Shown here piece by piece: positions 28,206 to 38,100 of a DNA stretch of 64,000 bases. The stretch is taken from positions 1 through 64,000 of the forward strand of contig NZ_QGGB01000012.1 in NCBI RefSeq assembly GCF_003150675.1. Direction: 5' to 3'. The translations under genes and the position numbers were made by a program. Position 1 is the stretch's first letter, and every line of letters starts with the position of its first letter. The stretch comes from Rhodohalobacter mucosus (lineage in GTDB: Bacteria > Bacteroidota > Rhodothermia > Balneolales > Balneolaceae). The notes below the pieces were generated by a model that made no database searches, was not told the DNA's origin, and saw nothing but the letters and a program-made list of their open reading frames with translations.

Positions 28206-28327
28206 CTCCCCTCCTTTGTAAGGAGGGGCCGGGGGTGGTTACAGATATTTGAACATGATACAAACTGAAAAATTTGCTCATAAACCTGACTCAACTACGC
28301 CTTCATCCCCTCCTTGAGAAGGAGGGG
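28206..28327. repeat. inverted hairpin pair without gene (pair D)
   Basis: The left element 28206-28240 is intact; the right one (28293-28327) keeps the hairpin but its tail has decayed. End-to-end length is nearly the same as pair C, though the spacers differ. The rest of 27857-28411 holds only the hairpin at 28101 and a short CGCGGAGG-type repeat at 28145-28172. Confidence 0.85.
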
Positions 28328-28411
28328 ACTTTTCGCTGCCAATGTCACTGATTTTTAAATCGAACTAACCTTCACTTTAACCAACAAACCGGATTCTATA
28401 CCTCAATCAAT

Positions 28412-29506
28412 CTAAAGACAGAATTCGTAAACGGTAATCTTGGTTCCTTCTTCGCCGGTTCTTACGGTATACATTCTGTCGCTGCTTACGTGCAGTATTT
28501 CTTCGTCCTCACCGGGGAGGTCAAAGCTGCCCAGGGGATTTCCCTCGTTATCAAGAACAAGGTATTCGGGGGTATCATACGTATGCAGCCAGAAGTTTCC
28601 TGCGGGATCCACCTTCATGGAGGCGGCTACCGGTTTGGTTTCAGGCATATGAGTTGAGGCGAGGGACCGGAACTGCGGCCCTGCAGCTTCCAGTGCGGCG
28701 CTTCGCTCCTCCTGCGTCACCGGCTGGTTGGGAACCGGAGCCCTCACTGAATCGACCAGGTTCAAGCTCATATCGTACACCTCCACGTTAAAACTGTCGT
28801 TCCAGGCCATATAATATCTGCCGTCCTTGCCTGCGGCCAGCAGCGTGGTTCGCCCGAATGGAATTCGCCGCATCGTCAGCTCGTCCGTAACCAGGTTGTT
28901 CATCTCCCTGAACTCCAACCGTTTATCGCCGGTTAATCCGGAATCCAGATGGGCCGGTGCCAGTTCGTGAATGTACCAGTACACACCGGGTTCCGGCATC
29001 TGGTTTTTGCTCTGCCGGACAATGACATTGCCGGCGGCATCCACCGCCTCGGCTCCGAATCGCGATCCCTCAATGGTCATAAACGATTCAGGCACCCAGG
29101 TATCCCCGGATTCCTCATACACCGCGGTGCGATTGTTGAACATGTCAAAAATGATCAGGCGGTCGTTCTCATCAATCATAAAGCGCAGAATCGCCCGAAA
29201 ATCCGCAGGACCCGCTCCTTCCTGCCCGAATGCAGTCAGAAATTGCCCGTCGCGGCCGTAGACGTAAATCCTGTGGGCTCTCTGATCCACCAGAAAGATC
29301 CTGCCCTCTGAATCTGTATCTATGGCGGTGATATATTCAAAAAATTGACCCTCCGGCTCATCGATGGTGAAGAGCCGTTCCAAGCCAACCCCCGGCAGCT
29401 CATCCGTTCGGATCTCTGCTGCACTGTCCATATCCCGATCCGAACTGCAGGATATGAATAACGGGATGCTTAAAATGATGAGTAACTGTTTCAGAAATCG
29501 ATTCAT
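28412..29506 (-). CDS. 6-bladed beta-propeller lipoprotein (copy 1)
   Basis: The 364-residue protein has a lipobox (LFISC) and the family's NHL-like blades: GRIFLVDQRAHRIYVYGRDGQ and TAFGQEGAGPADFRA near the start. It is the most diverged of seven paralogues in this window and lies directly downstream of the second RND permease on the same strand, so it may be read with the efflux operon. The role of such surface or periplasmic propellers is unknown; ligand or polysaccharide binding is common for the fold. Confidence 0.85.
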   Translation of the reverse strand: MNRFLKQLLIILSIPLFISCSSDRDMDSAAEIRTDELPGVGLERLFTIDEPEGQFFEYITAIDTDSEGRIFLVDQRAHRIYVYGRDGQFLTAFGQEGAGPADFRAILRFMIDENDRLIIFDMFNNRTAVYEESGDTWVPESFMTIEGSRFGAEAVDAAGNVIVRQSKNQMPEPGVYWYIHELAPAHLDSGLTGDKRLEFREMNNLVTDELTMRRIPFGRTTLLAAGKDGRYYMAWNDSFNVEVYDMSLNLVDSVRAPVPNQPVTQEERSAALEAAGPQFRSLASTHMPETKPVAASMKVDPAGNFWLHTYDTPEYLVLDNEGNPLGSFDLPGEDEEILHVSSDRMYTVRTGEEGTKITVYEFCL

Positions 29507-29657
29507 AAATCTCAGGCTTCGTTCAAAATTTATTTCACCTCAGAGGCGCGGAGGACGCTAAGGAATAATGTTCTCTTATCAATTAGAAATATTTCTTTTA
29601 GAAAAAAGAACGAATCGAACCCACCTCAACTCCATAGAAATTATGATAAAAGCTTCC

Positions 29658-32600
29658 TTAAACTTTCTCTGCGCTCTCAGCGTCTCCGCGGTGATCCTTC
29701 TCCGCGGCCTCTGTGGCTCCGCGGTGAATAATCTCTTTGGGTTCCGCTTTCTCCCAGATGCCCATTGTGAGGAGGATCAGCGTGAGGCTGGTGCCCAGGC
29801 CCCAGAGTACCACCACGGCCAGGTCGGTCCAGAAGGCGTTGGTGCCGATCAGTATCAGCGGGAGCAGTCCGCCCATGGTCGTCAAGGATGTAATCAGCAC
29901 CGCACGCATCTTGTTGCGGTACACCTTCACCCAGCTTCGAAGTCCGTGGATACCCGCCGCCCGGCAGCGCTGTTTTTCATGAATGAGCAGAATGGAGTTG
30001 TTCACCACCACGCCCACGGCAAGCAGCGTGCCCGCGATTGCACCCTGGTCGAAATTGATGTCATGGAACAGGGCTCCCGCCATCACCCCGATCAGACTCA
30101 TCGGTATGGCCAGCAGAACCACGAGCGGATCGCGCCAGCTCTCCAGAAGGGCCGAAACAATCATCCAGACGCTCAGAATGGTCAGCATCAACAGCAAAAG
30201 GTAGTTCTGCAATTTCTCATCCTCACCCCACGACCAGAAACCGGATCCAAACTGAATGGACGCACCCACCGGAACGGGAACCTCCTCCAGCACCGATTCG
30301 ATGTAGTTGGAAGCAAGCCGGGGCGGACCCAGAAAATCGACCGTGAGGGTGCGGCTGTAGGACTGATCCTCCCGAATGATCTGCGACATGGTTTTCTCGC
30401 GGGTCAGGTCGGCAATCTCGTCAATCTTGAAAAGCTTCTCACCGGATATCCGTGCCCGGTCGAGGAAATCGGATTCGTACTGTGTCTGTGCCTGGTTGGT
30501 GCCGATCAGATACATCCGCTCACCGTTCAGCTCCACCTGTCCGCGCACGTTGGTCGGGTTGATATCGAGCTGGAGCGACTCCAGCACATCGCGGCGGTTC
30601 AGATCGCGCATCGAGAGCCGCTCATCATCCAGATTCAGTACATACTGAAACAGATCACTTCGGCCCCACCCCACGCTGTGGATGTCCACCTCCTGCACGC
30701 GCTGATTCTGCATCAGCCGTGCGGCGATGTCCTCTGCCAGAAGCAGCAGCTCATCATAGGAGAAACCCCTGAGGGTTACGCGCTGTCCGGAGATGCCTCC
30801 TCCGAATCCGGTGCTGTGTCCGTCGCCCAGGCCGCTCACCGAGATGCCGGAGTTCCCGATTTTGGTAGCCAGAAAGATCGCTTCCGAATAGAACTGGTAC
30901 GGTTCTGTACGGTACAGATATTCATCCTTGAGATGGAATTGCAGGCGTGCACCGGAATACTCCGAAATATCCGCTTCAAAATAGGTAAACGCCTCCTGGT
31001 AGGGGATGGCGGTAAGTTCAAAATCCCGCACCATCTTGTCGATCTCTTCAATCGGTGTGCCCTGGGGAGTCCGGATACTCACAAAAATACGCTCCCCTTC
31101 AGATCGGCTCCAGGGTGTTCCGAAGTAGGTTTCATTGAAGAATTTATAGGTGAGTCCGCCCACCCAGGGATCGATATTGCTCCGATTGTCAAAGTAAGTG
31201 CGCGTGAACTCTGGCCACCAGGTCTCCTCCCAGTCCGGTTCGGTGATCGTAAAAAGCGGAATGCCGAACAGCGCCACGACGCCGACATAAAACAGCCAGC
31301 GAAGACGGTACCGAATATAAAAACCGCGGATCATGACCCGGTTTAAAATCTTGCTCACTTTTCTCTTGAAGGCCCCATCCCGTTTAACCGATTCCGATTG
31401 CACCAGCCAGATCAGTGAATAGGGAATCCAGCTCAGTGCGATCAGGACCGATGACACGAGGGTGAGGGTGAGTGCGACGGCAAGCGGCACCAGGAAGAGC
31501 TGGAGCTCCTCCATCGCAAAAAAGAGCGGAATGAAGATCCCCACGGTGGTAAGCGTGCTGCCGAATACCGGCACCAGCGTGTAGGGCAGCTCTTTTCGAA
31601 TGTGATTCAGCCTTTCGGACCGACCGGCCGGCAGTTTCGGGTTGAGCTGCTCAAACACCACAACGGCATTGTCGATGATCATACCAAGCGCAACCGTGAG
31701 CCCTGCAAGGGTCAGTACATTGAGGGTATAATTCATAAAAAAGAGAATGCTCAGGCTCATGAGCAGGGAGAAGATGATACTGCCCAGAATCACAAAAGGC
31801 GCCCTCAGGCGGCGAATAAAGAGCAGCAGGATGATAAATACAAACAGCAGGCTGAATGCCGACTGGTACTGGAGGTCGCCGAATTGAGCGCGCAGGTCGT
31901 CGGTGGAGTCCCGTTCCAGCTGGATGGTGATATCGGGCGGAAGATTGGATGAAATACGCTCCATTTCCGTCCGCACCTGTTCCGCAAGGCCCATCGCGTC
32001 CGCACCGCTTTCGCGAACAAAAATGAGCGTGAGCGCCGGCTTGCCGTTCAACCTCTTGATGCTTTTAACGGGATAGTCCTCTATCCCTATCTCTGCGATG
32101 TCGCCAAGCAAAATCTGTCGGCTGCTGCCGGGAACGGTCAGCTTCATCTGCCGGATATCGCCGATAGACTCGAATTGCGGGGGAATAAGCATGCTCATCC
32201 GGCTGCTGGTTTTCTCCACAAATCCGCTGGATCGCCAGTTCAGCCGTTCCCTTATCGTGTTCATGATGGAGGATGAATCAAATCCGTAGCGCTCGAGAAG
32301 GGTGGTATTGAAGCGCAGGGTCAGGGCCGGATCCATCGCCCCCTGAATCTCTACGTCTGCCAGCCCTTCCAGTCCCAGCAGCTGCAGGCGGATCTGCTGA
32401 ACGGCCAGCTGGTAGAGGTCGTTGGTGGGCCGCTCACCGCTCACCGAGTAGGCCATGAACGTTTCCTGGTCCTGCAGCTCACGCGGAATCGACCGGCTGA
32501 TACGAGGCTGCAAAATCTGTGGCGGGAACTCCTCCCGGAGCCCATAGAGATACTCCTGCAGCTCAAGCACCCTGTACTCCACGGGTGTTCCCTCTTCAAA

Positions 32601-32873
32601 GGTGATGGTGACGCTCGAGCGTCCCTCCTGCGACACCGACCGGATTTTTTCCACATTACGAAGGCGCGTGGCCACAGACTCCACCCTGCGGGTCACCTCC
32701 TGCTCTATTACCTCAGGGGAGGTGCTGCCCCAGCTGTAACTAACCGTCACCGACGGCAGACGCAGGTCGGGCGCCATCTCCACGGGGATGTTCATCCACG
32801 CCACCACGCCCACCAGTGCGATGAGCATGTAGCTGAGGGAGATGAAATATTTTCGGCGGAAAATCTCGCGCAT
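29658..32873 (-). CDS. RND efflux permease (second of the operon)
   Basis: The 1071-residue inner-membrane pump has the RND layout: one helix, a large periplasmic loop, helices 2-6, then the repeat. Helix 4 carries one proton-relay aspartate (GMIIDNAVVVFEQ), where many drug pumps have two. The adaptor gene lies upstream across a repeat cassette. The last 23 residues are two copies of an HRG(A/D)xE-AEK word. They are encoded by the GCGGAG-type intergenic repeat, so the C-terminus has been extended by repeat DNA. No outer-membrane channel gene is in the window. The substrate is unknown. Confidence 0.93.
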   Translation of the reverse strand: MREIFRRKYFISLSYMLIALVGVVAWMNIPVEMAPDLRLPSVTVSYSWGSTSPEVIEQEVTRRVESVATRLRNVEKIRSVSQEGRSSVTITFEEGTPVEYRVLELQEYLYGLREEFPPQILQPRISRSIPRELQDQETFMAYSVSGERPTNDLYQLAVQQIRLQLLGLEGLADVEIQGAMDPALTLRFNTTLLERYGFDSSSIMNTIRERLNWRSSGFVEKTSSRMSMLIPPQFESIGDIRQMKLTVPGSSRQILLGDIAEIGIEDYPVKSIKRLNGKPALTLIFVRESGADAMGLAEQVRTEMERISSNLPPDITIQLERDSTDDLRAQFGDLQYQSAFSLLFVFIILLLFIRRLRAPFVILGSIIFSLLMSLSILFFMNYTLNVLTLAGLTVALGMIIDNAVVVFEQLNPKLPAGRSERLNHIRKELPYTLVPVFGSTLTTVGIFIPLFFAMEELQLFLVPLAVALTLTLVSSVLIALSWIPYSLIWLVQSESVKRDGAFKRKVSKILNRVMIRGFYIRYRLRWLFYVGVVALFGIPLFTITEPDWEETWWPEFTRTYFDNRSNIDPWVGGLTYKFFNETYFGTPWSRSEGERIFVSIRTPQGTPIEEIDKMVRDFELTAIPYQEAFTYFEADISEYSGARLQFHLKDEYLYRTEPYQFYSEAIFLATKIGNSGISVSGLGDGHSTGFGGGISGQRVTLRGFSYDELLLLAEDIAARLMQNQRVQEVDIHSVGWGRSDLFQYVLNLDDERLSMRDLNRRDVLESLQLDINPTNVRGQVELNGERMYLIGTNQAQTQYESDFLDRARISGEKLFKIDEIADLTREKTMSQIIREDQSYSRTLTVDFLGPPRLASNYIESVLEEVPVPVGASIQFGSGFWSWGEDEKLQNYLLLLMLTILSVWMIVSALLESWRDPLVVLLAIPMSLIGVMAGALFHDINFDQGAIAGTLLAVGVVVNNSILLIHEKQRCRAAGIHGLRSWVKVYRNKMRAVLITSLTTMGGLLPLILIGTNAFWTDLAVVVLWGLGTSLTLILLTMGIWEKAEPKEIIHRGATEAAEKDHRGDAESAEKV

Positions 32874-32900
32874 GGTTACTTGTTAAAGCTTCTTAGTTTA

Positions 32901-33436
32901 CTCCCCCTTAAAAAAGGGGGGCGGGGGGATGTTCATCATTCTAATATCAATACATTTAACATAACATCATCATGAAATGAACTGTAAAACTTTATTCTCT
33001 AAAAATCCCTTTTGATTCTTCATAATCCCTAACCCATCCTTCTATTGACATTAATACATTATTCATGTCTTTCTTTACTTCAATGTCATCAAATCTGAGG
33101 ACAGTCAATCCAATTGATTCAAGCCAGTGCTGCCGTGTCATATCTTTTTGAAAGGATTCTTCATTGTGCGAATCGCCATCAATTTCAATTACCAGTTTTA
33201 GTTTGTTGCAGAAAAAATCAACAATAAAATTACCTATAGGCTTTTGTCTCAAAAAACAATATCCCAACATCTTATCACTCTTGATCTCTTCCCAAAGGAG
33301 AATTTCTGCTAGAGTCGAGTTATTTCGAAGTTTTCTAGCAAGTGGTTTGAGTTTTGGGTTGTAATAAATTTTCATAAGTACATTCAGTTCAACACCAAGA
33401 TTAAACACCCCTCTAAATCTCCCCTTGTTAGGGGAG
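32901..33436 (-). mobile_element. hairpin-bounded DUF559 cassette A
   Basis: A 33-base hairpin-plus-G-tail element (32901-32933) and its inverted counterpart (33404-33436) bound a single endonuclease gene. The ends share architecture (CTCCCC hairpin, then a G-run and TGTT) but have drifted in sequence. The cassette fits precisely between the adaptor stop and the second permease start. No transposase, phage gene or target-site duplication was recognised. Confidence 0.7.
32992..33375 (-). CDS. DUF559 (Vsr-like PD-(D/E)XK) endonuclease-domain protein
   Basis: I use the ATG at 33375 (MKIYYNPKLK), as the upstream extension enters the terminal repeat. The 127-residue protein has the DUF559 blocks in order: NNSTLAEILLWEEIK, YCFLRQKPIGNFIVDFFC and LKLVIEIDGDSH, holding the putative catalytic residues Glu (AEILLW), Asp (VDFF) and Glu-x-Asp (EIDGD). 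The C-terminal part (GLTVLRFDDIEV) completes the Vsr-like fold. It may nick or cut DNA. The gene sits alone between inverted hairpin repeats inside an efflux operon and is transcribed in the operon direction. Confidence 0.88.
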   Translation of the reverse strand: MKIYYNPKLKPLARKLRNNSTLAEILLWEEIKSDKMLGYCFLRQKPIGNFIVDFFCNKLKLVIEIDGDSHNEESFQKDMTRQHWLESIGLTVLRFDDIEVKKDMNNVLMSIEGWVRDYEESKGIFRE

Positions 33437-33469
33437 ACTGTTATCTTCTCACTTCTACCTTTTCACTTT

Positions 33470-34558
33470 TCACTCTTCCACCTCCTCCATCACCATCTGA
33501 CCCGCCATCCGCGGCCTCACATTCTGCAGGTGGCTCAGGGCGAAGTGCCGGTCAACGGCTACTGTATCGCCGGGGGCGATCTGTTCATGGTTGATGATGG
33601 CCCACTCGGATGTCTGATACTCGGGATCCACGTAGACCCACTCCACGCGTTCACCAATCAGCTTGAACAGCAGGGTTCGTCCGCCGTCACGCTCCAGGAT
33701 GGCCGACCGCGGTACGCGTGCAATGCCTTCATGCTGCTCAATCTGTATTCTTCCTTCCACGGTCATGCCCGGCCGCAGTGCACGGTCGCTGTTATCCACT
33801 TCCACGACCACCTGACCCGTTTTGGTTTCCGTATTCACCACCGGCGAAAGCGCCCTCACGCTGCCCTGTTTCCGGATACCGGAGGGTGTTGAAAGATCCA
33901 CGGCCATGCCGCGGCTCAGGCGGTTGAGTTCCGCTTCGAGCACATCGAATCGAATCAGTACCGTGGTGTCGTCGATGAGGCGTCCAAGTTCGGCACCTGC
34001 ACCAATATAGGCGCCGGGCGTGATTCGTTCGGGTACCGACAGTTCACCGCTGAATGGAGCCAGAATAGTGGTGTACGACAGATCCAGCTTGGCCCGCTCC
34101 AGGGCTACCTCGGCCGCGGCCAGTCCCGTGCTGATGCGCACCATCCGATCGCCGTCCATCTGCTCAGAATCATTTCTGCCCTGCCGCTGACGGGTTTCAA
34201 TGTTATACGCCACCAGGGCCGACTCATACTCATTCTGTGCCTGCAGCAGCTGGTATTGCCATTCTTCGTCGTCAAAAGCGAGGATTACCTCTCCCTCCTC
34301 CACTCGATTGCCGTCATCCAACTCGCTTTCCGTAATAAACCCGCTGATACGGGGACGAATTACGATCTCGCGCAGCGGCTCCACCACCCCCTGGCTTTCG
34401 ATGTAGACATTAAGGGGCTCGTCATCCGCCATCGCAAAAATGACGTCGGGCCGGATATCCACATCATCCGGCCGTTCGGGGCGTTCAGGATCTTCGGCGC
34501 CGGAGCATGCGGTAATTATTAATAAGATTACAATTGATGAGTACGTTGATAATTTCAT
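33470..34558 (-). CDS. RND periplasmic adaptor (membrane fusion) lipoprotein
   Basis: The 362-residue protein has a lipobox (IITAC) and the adaptor layout. It has a biotinyl-lipoyl half (PRISGFITESELDDGNRVEEGEVI), an alpha-hairpin (about 100-160), and the second lipoyl half (LSYTTILAPFSGELS). The beta-barrel (VLIRFDVLE) and membrane-proximal domain (VPRSAILERDGGRTLLF) follow. It links the permeases to an outer-membrane channel. One adaptor for two permeases recalls MdtABC, where two different permeases form one pump. Cassettes lie on both sides of the gene. Confidence 0.93.
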   Translation of the reverse strand: MKLSTYSSIVILLIITACSGAEDPERPERPDDVDIRPDVIFAMADDEPLNVYIESQGVVEPLREIVIRPRISGFITESELDDGNRVEEGEVILAFDDEEWQYQLLQAQNEYESALVAYNIETRQRQGRNDSEQMDGDRMVRISTGLAAAEVALERAKLDLSYTTILAPFSGELSVPERITPGAYIGAGAELGRLIDDTTVLIRFDVLEAELNRLSRGMAVDLSTPSGIRKQGSVRALSPVVNTETKTGQVVVEVDNSDRALRPGMTVEGRIQIEQHEGIARVPRSAILERDGGRTLLFKLIGERVEWVYVDPEYQTSEWAIINHEQIAPGDTVAVDRHFALSHLQNVRPRMAGQMVMEEVEE

Positions 34559-34650
34559 TGTCGGTGTTTGAGTGAAAAGGCAGAAGTGAAAAGTGAAAAG
34601 GGTTTCTCGTGGGTGTTAAAGTTTTAAGAACTTTCATTCGGATTAGGGTT

Positions 34651-35163
34651 CTCCCCTCCTTTCCAAGGAGGGGCCGGGGGTGGTTCCTTCAAATTTCTTC
34701 ATTTATATCAATCTTACATTCACTGGCACGTTCTTTAAAAAGATCTTCCAGATATACGATTACACTCTCATAATCCTCTTCAAAATCCAGATTTTCAATT
34801 CTGATAACTTTGATTCCTTCAGCCGTTAGAAATTCATCTTTCATCCTGTCTTTTTTGACCGTCTCTTTGAAATAATGGACATCACCATCAATTTCTATAG
34901 CCAGTTTCAGTTGCGGGCAGTAGAAATCAAGTATGTAATTCCAATTCCATACTGTCTCCTCATCTTAAAACCCAACATCTTCCTGCCTTTCAGGTCATTC
35001 CAAAGACGAACTTCCCATTTGGTCATGTGATTGCGCAGATACTGGCGCTGTTTCTTTGTTTTCTTCGGATTTAACATTTGGTCATTATCACAAAATCTTC
35101 TTTGAGAACGTGACTGTGGTCAATTCTCAACCACCCCCGGCCCCTCCTTGGAAAGGAGGGGAG
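34651..35163 (-). mobile_element. hairpin-bounded DUF559 cassette B with perfect 35-bp inverted ends
   Basis: The 35-base end at 34651-34685 is the exact reverse complement of 35129-35163. Each end is a CTCCCCTCC/GGAGGGG hairpin with a G-rich GGGGGTGGTT tail pointing inward. The inside holds one frameshifted DUF559 gene. Perfect ends with a broken gene suggest recent insertion or gene conversion of the ends. The cassette fills the gap between the first permease stop and the adaptor start. Confidence 0.8.
34689..35077 (-). pseudogene. DUF559 endonuclease gene, one-base frameshift
   Basis: From the ATG at 35077 the frame reads MLNPKKTKKQRQYLRNHMTK, then WEVRLWNDLKGRKMLGFKMRRQYGI-type DUF559 sequence up to about base 34952. 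There a single missing base shifts the frame and gives a premature stop. In the next frame the protein resumes as NYILDFYCPQLKLAIEIDGDVH and continues to a TGA at 34689. All catalytic blocks are otherwise kept (VRLW Glu, DFYC Asp, EIDGD). The stop lies 3 bases inside the left terminal repeat. A sequencing error would restore a full gene of about 130 codons. Confidence 0.85.
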
Positions 35164-35193
35164 CGTTCGAAGTCCATTCATGGTTTTCAGTAA

Positions 35194-38100
35194 TCATATC
35201 ACTTCTGCCTTTTCACTCCCCTTTTCCACCCACCCGAAAATTACCGGAATCAGATAAAGCGTCAGCGTGGTGCTGGTAATCATGCCTCCCATCAAAGCAA
35301 GGGCCAGGGACTGCCGGAAGGCGTAACCCTCCCCGAATGGAATTAACATGGGAACAAGGCCCAATATTGTGGTAACACTGGTCATCACTACCGGACGAAA
35401 CCTGTGCCGGCCGGCCAGTTCAATGGCTTTACCAAGGTTTCCGGTATCTTCGAGGTAGCGGCGCATAAAATCCACCTTCAGGATGGAGTCGTTCACAGCA
35501 ATACCGGTGAGTATCAGTACGCCCATAAACGACATCGCATTAAGCCCCGTACCGGTAATCCACATGATCAGCAGCGACCCCACCCAGGCAAACGGCACGG
35601 CCAGGATGATGATCAGCGGATACTTCAGGTTTTCGAACTGGATAGCCAGAATGATGTAGATAATCAGAATACTGAGCAGCAGCAGGGCGGCCATGTCGGT
35701 CATCAGCCCCTGCACCATCAGCGCGTTGCCCGCCACCTGCACCTCGGTTCCGGTTGAACGGATAAAATCGCGCACCGCGTCCATGGTTTCGCCCCGGTTC
35801 CACCACCACTCGGCAAGGGTCCAGTCGGCCACATAGCTGAGCACTGGCGTCTGGTCCACCCGCTCCAGCTGTTCGGGCTCTCTTGCCCGCTCAATTTCGG
35901 CAATATAGCTGAGTGGAATTTCACGGCTTCCCAGGCGAAGCGTGATATCGGTTGGGTCATATATCTGCCCCTGCTGGCCCAGAAGCCGGATGCTGATTCG
36001 TTCATCCTCGCGTGCCCAGTCGCTCACAAAACTGCCTCGGGTTACCGACTCGAGGTAGCGGATCACCTCCTGCTCGCTGATACCCAGCTGCAGCATGCGG
36101 TCGATCCGGAATCGCAGGTTCCAGATATCCACCTCCTGCTCGTACTGCTTTCGAAACTCCACTGCCAGGCCCGCATCGCGCAGCGACTGTTCCAGGCGTC
36201 CGGCTTGTCGCTCACTCTCCTGGCGGTTCATTCCGATCAGGCGAAACAGCACGGGCGGCTGATCGGCCCCTATCAGCGCACTCCAGCTTTGGGTATCCGA
36301 TACGGGCTCCACGGTCCACTCCGGAAAATCCTGATCAAAATCAGTCAGGATGGCGGCGGCCTCTTCGGCGTCCTCATAACCGTTGACGGGCACCGTGACG
36401 GTAAACTTATTCAATCCTTCCCGTGCCAGATTCGCCAGGTTGGTCTGATCGGTGTACCCGCCCTCCATCTGGATGCGTCCGCCGCCGAGGCCCGCATTTT
36501 GCAGGCGGAGCAGGAGCGCATCGGACGCCTGACGCGTGGACGGTAGCGATGTGTTTCCGGGCAACTGTATGCGCCATGTAACCAGCGACGGTTCGTCCTC
36601 AGGCAGCATCGATTTGGGAACCACCGTAAAGGCATAACCCGCCGCAGCTACCAGCAGCAGTGCGCCCATAAACATCCATAAAGGACGTTTCAGTACCCGC
36701 TGCAGGCTTCCCTCATACCGCTCCAGCAGGTTGTCGAAAAATGCGCGCGTGTTGAGCTGGCCATCGCCTTTTATTCCGTTTTCATCATCTTTCCTTTTAC
36801 GGCGTTCCAGAATCTGAACAACCAGAACCGGCAGAATCACCAGGGCCACCATGAGGGAGGCCAGCAGGCTGATGGAAAGTGTGTAGGCCTGATCCTGGAA
36901 AAAAGCCCCCTCAAATCCGCCCAGGAAGATGAGCGGCAGAAAGACGGAGATCGTTGTAAAGGTTGATGCCGTTACCGCGAGGGCAATCTCTTTGGTACCC
37001 CTGGATGCTGCGCGCTTCACGGTTTTTGTAAGCGGCATGTGCCGGTTGATGTTTTCGAGAACCACGATGGCGTTGTCGAGCAGCAGACCGATCCCCAGGG
37101 TGAGTCCGCTCAGCGAAACGATGTTGAGCTGGATGTCGGATACGTACATCACAAAAAAGGTGAGAAAGATGGAGACCGGGATGGCCACGCCAATCGTAAA
37201 CGGGGTGCGCACATCATTCAAAAAGGTGAACAGAACAAAAAAGGCAAGAACGCCGCCGATCAGAAGCGTCTGAAGCAGGTTGGAGATCGCTTTGCGGATA
37301 AAGGTAGCGTCTTCGCGCAGTATCTCCATGCTGATGTTGGGATAGAGTTCACGCATCTGCTCCAGCAGCGGCATGAGGGTGTCGAACACCTCCACCGTAT
37401 TGCTGCCAAACTCCTTTTTCACGAGCAGATTGAGCACTTGCTCGCCCTGAAGGGTTGCGAAAGAAGTGGGATCGGTCTCTGCCAGCTCTACTTCGGCAAT
37501 TTCACCCAGAGTCAGGATGCGACCCTCTCCCAGCAAGGTGAGCGGCATCCGTTCGAGCTCTTCCAGCTCGCGTATGCGGCTCTCTATCTTGAGCGAGTAG
37601 CGATACCAGCCGTCGCGGATCTCCCCGCTCGGACTCATGATATTGGCCTGCTGCACCAGGTTCTGCACCTGACCCAGCGACAGCCCGAATCGGTCGATCT
37701 CCCGCGGCAGGTAGCGGATCTGCACTTCCGGCTCTACGGCCCCCACCGTAACCACCTGCGCAATGCCTTCGGCTTGTTCAAGGCGCCTCGAGAGCACCTG
37801 CTCGGCCCACCGCTTCAGCGCAAGGCGGGTTTCAAAATCGGCATTGGGACGGTCTTTCGAGGTGACCGCAATCACCGCGATCGGTTCATCGGCCGTGGTA
37901 TTGAATATGAGCTGCGGACGCGAGGCCTGGTCGGGCATGATGTACTGAACCTGATCCAGTTTCTCCCGTACGTTGAGGAATGCGAGGTCCATGTTGTGGC
38001 CCCAGCGGAAACTAAGGTAGATCACGCTCTGCCCCTGCCGGGCAAATCCGTGCACCTGCTCGATGCCGGGAATGGTGCTCAGCACCGCCTCCAGCCGGTC

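Noticed and set aside
29568-31346. 592-codon open frame antisense to the RND permease
   Set aside because: His/Gln-rich translation typical of the complement of a GC-rich coding strand; the RND frame is clearly the real gene.
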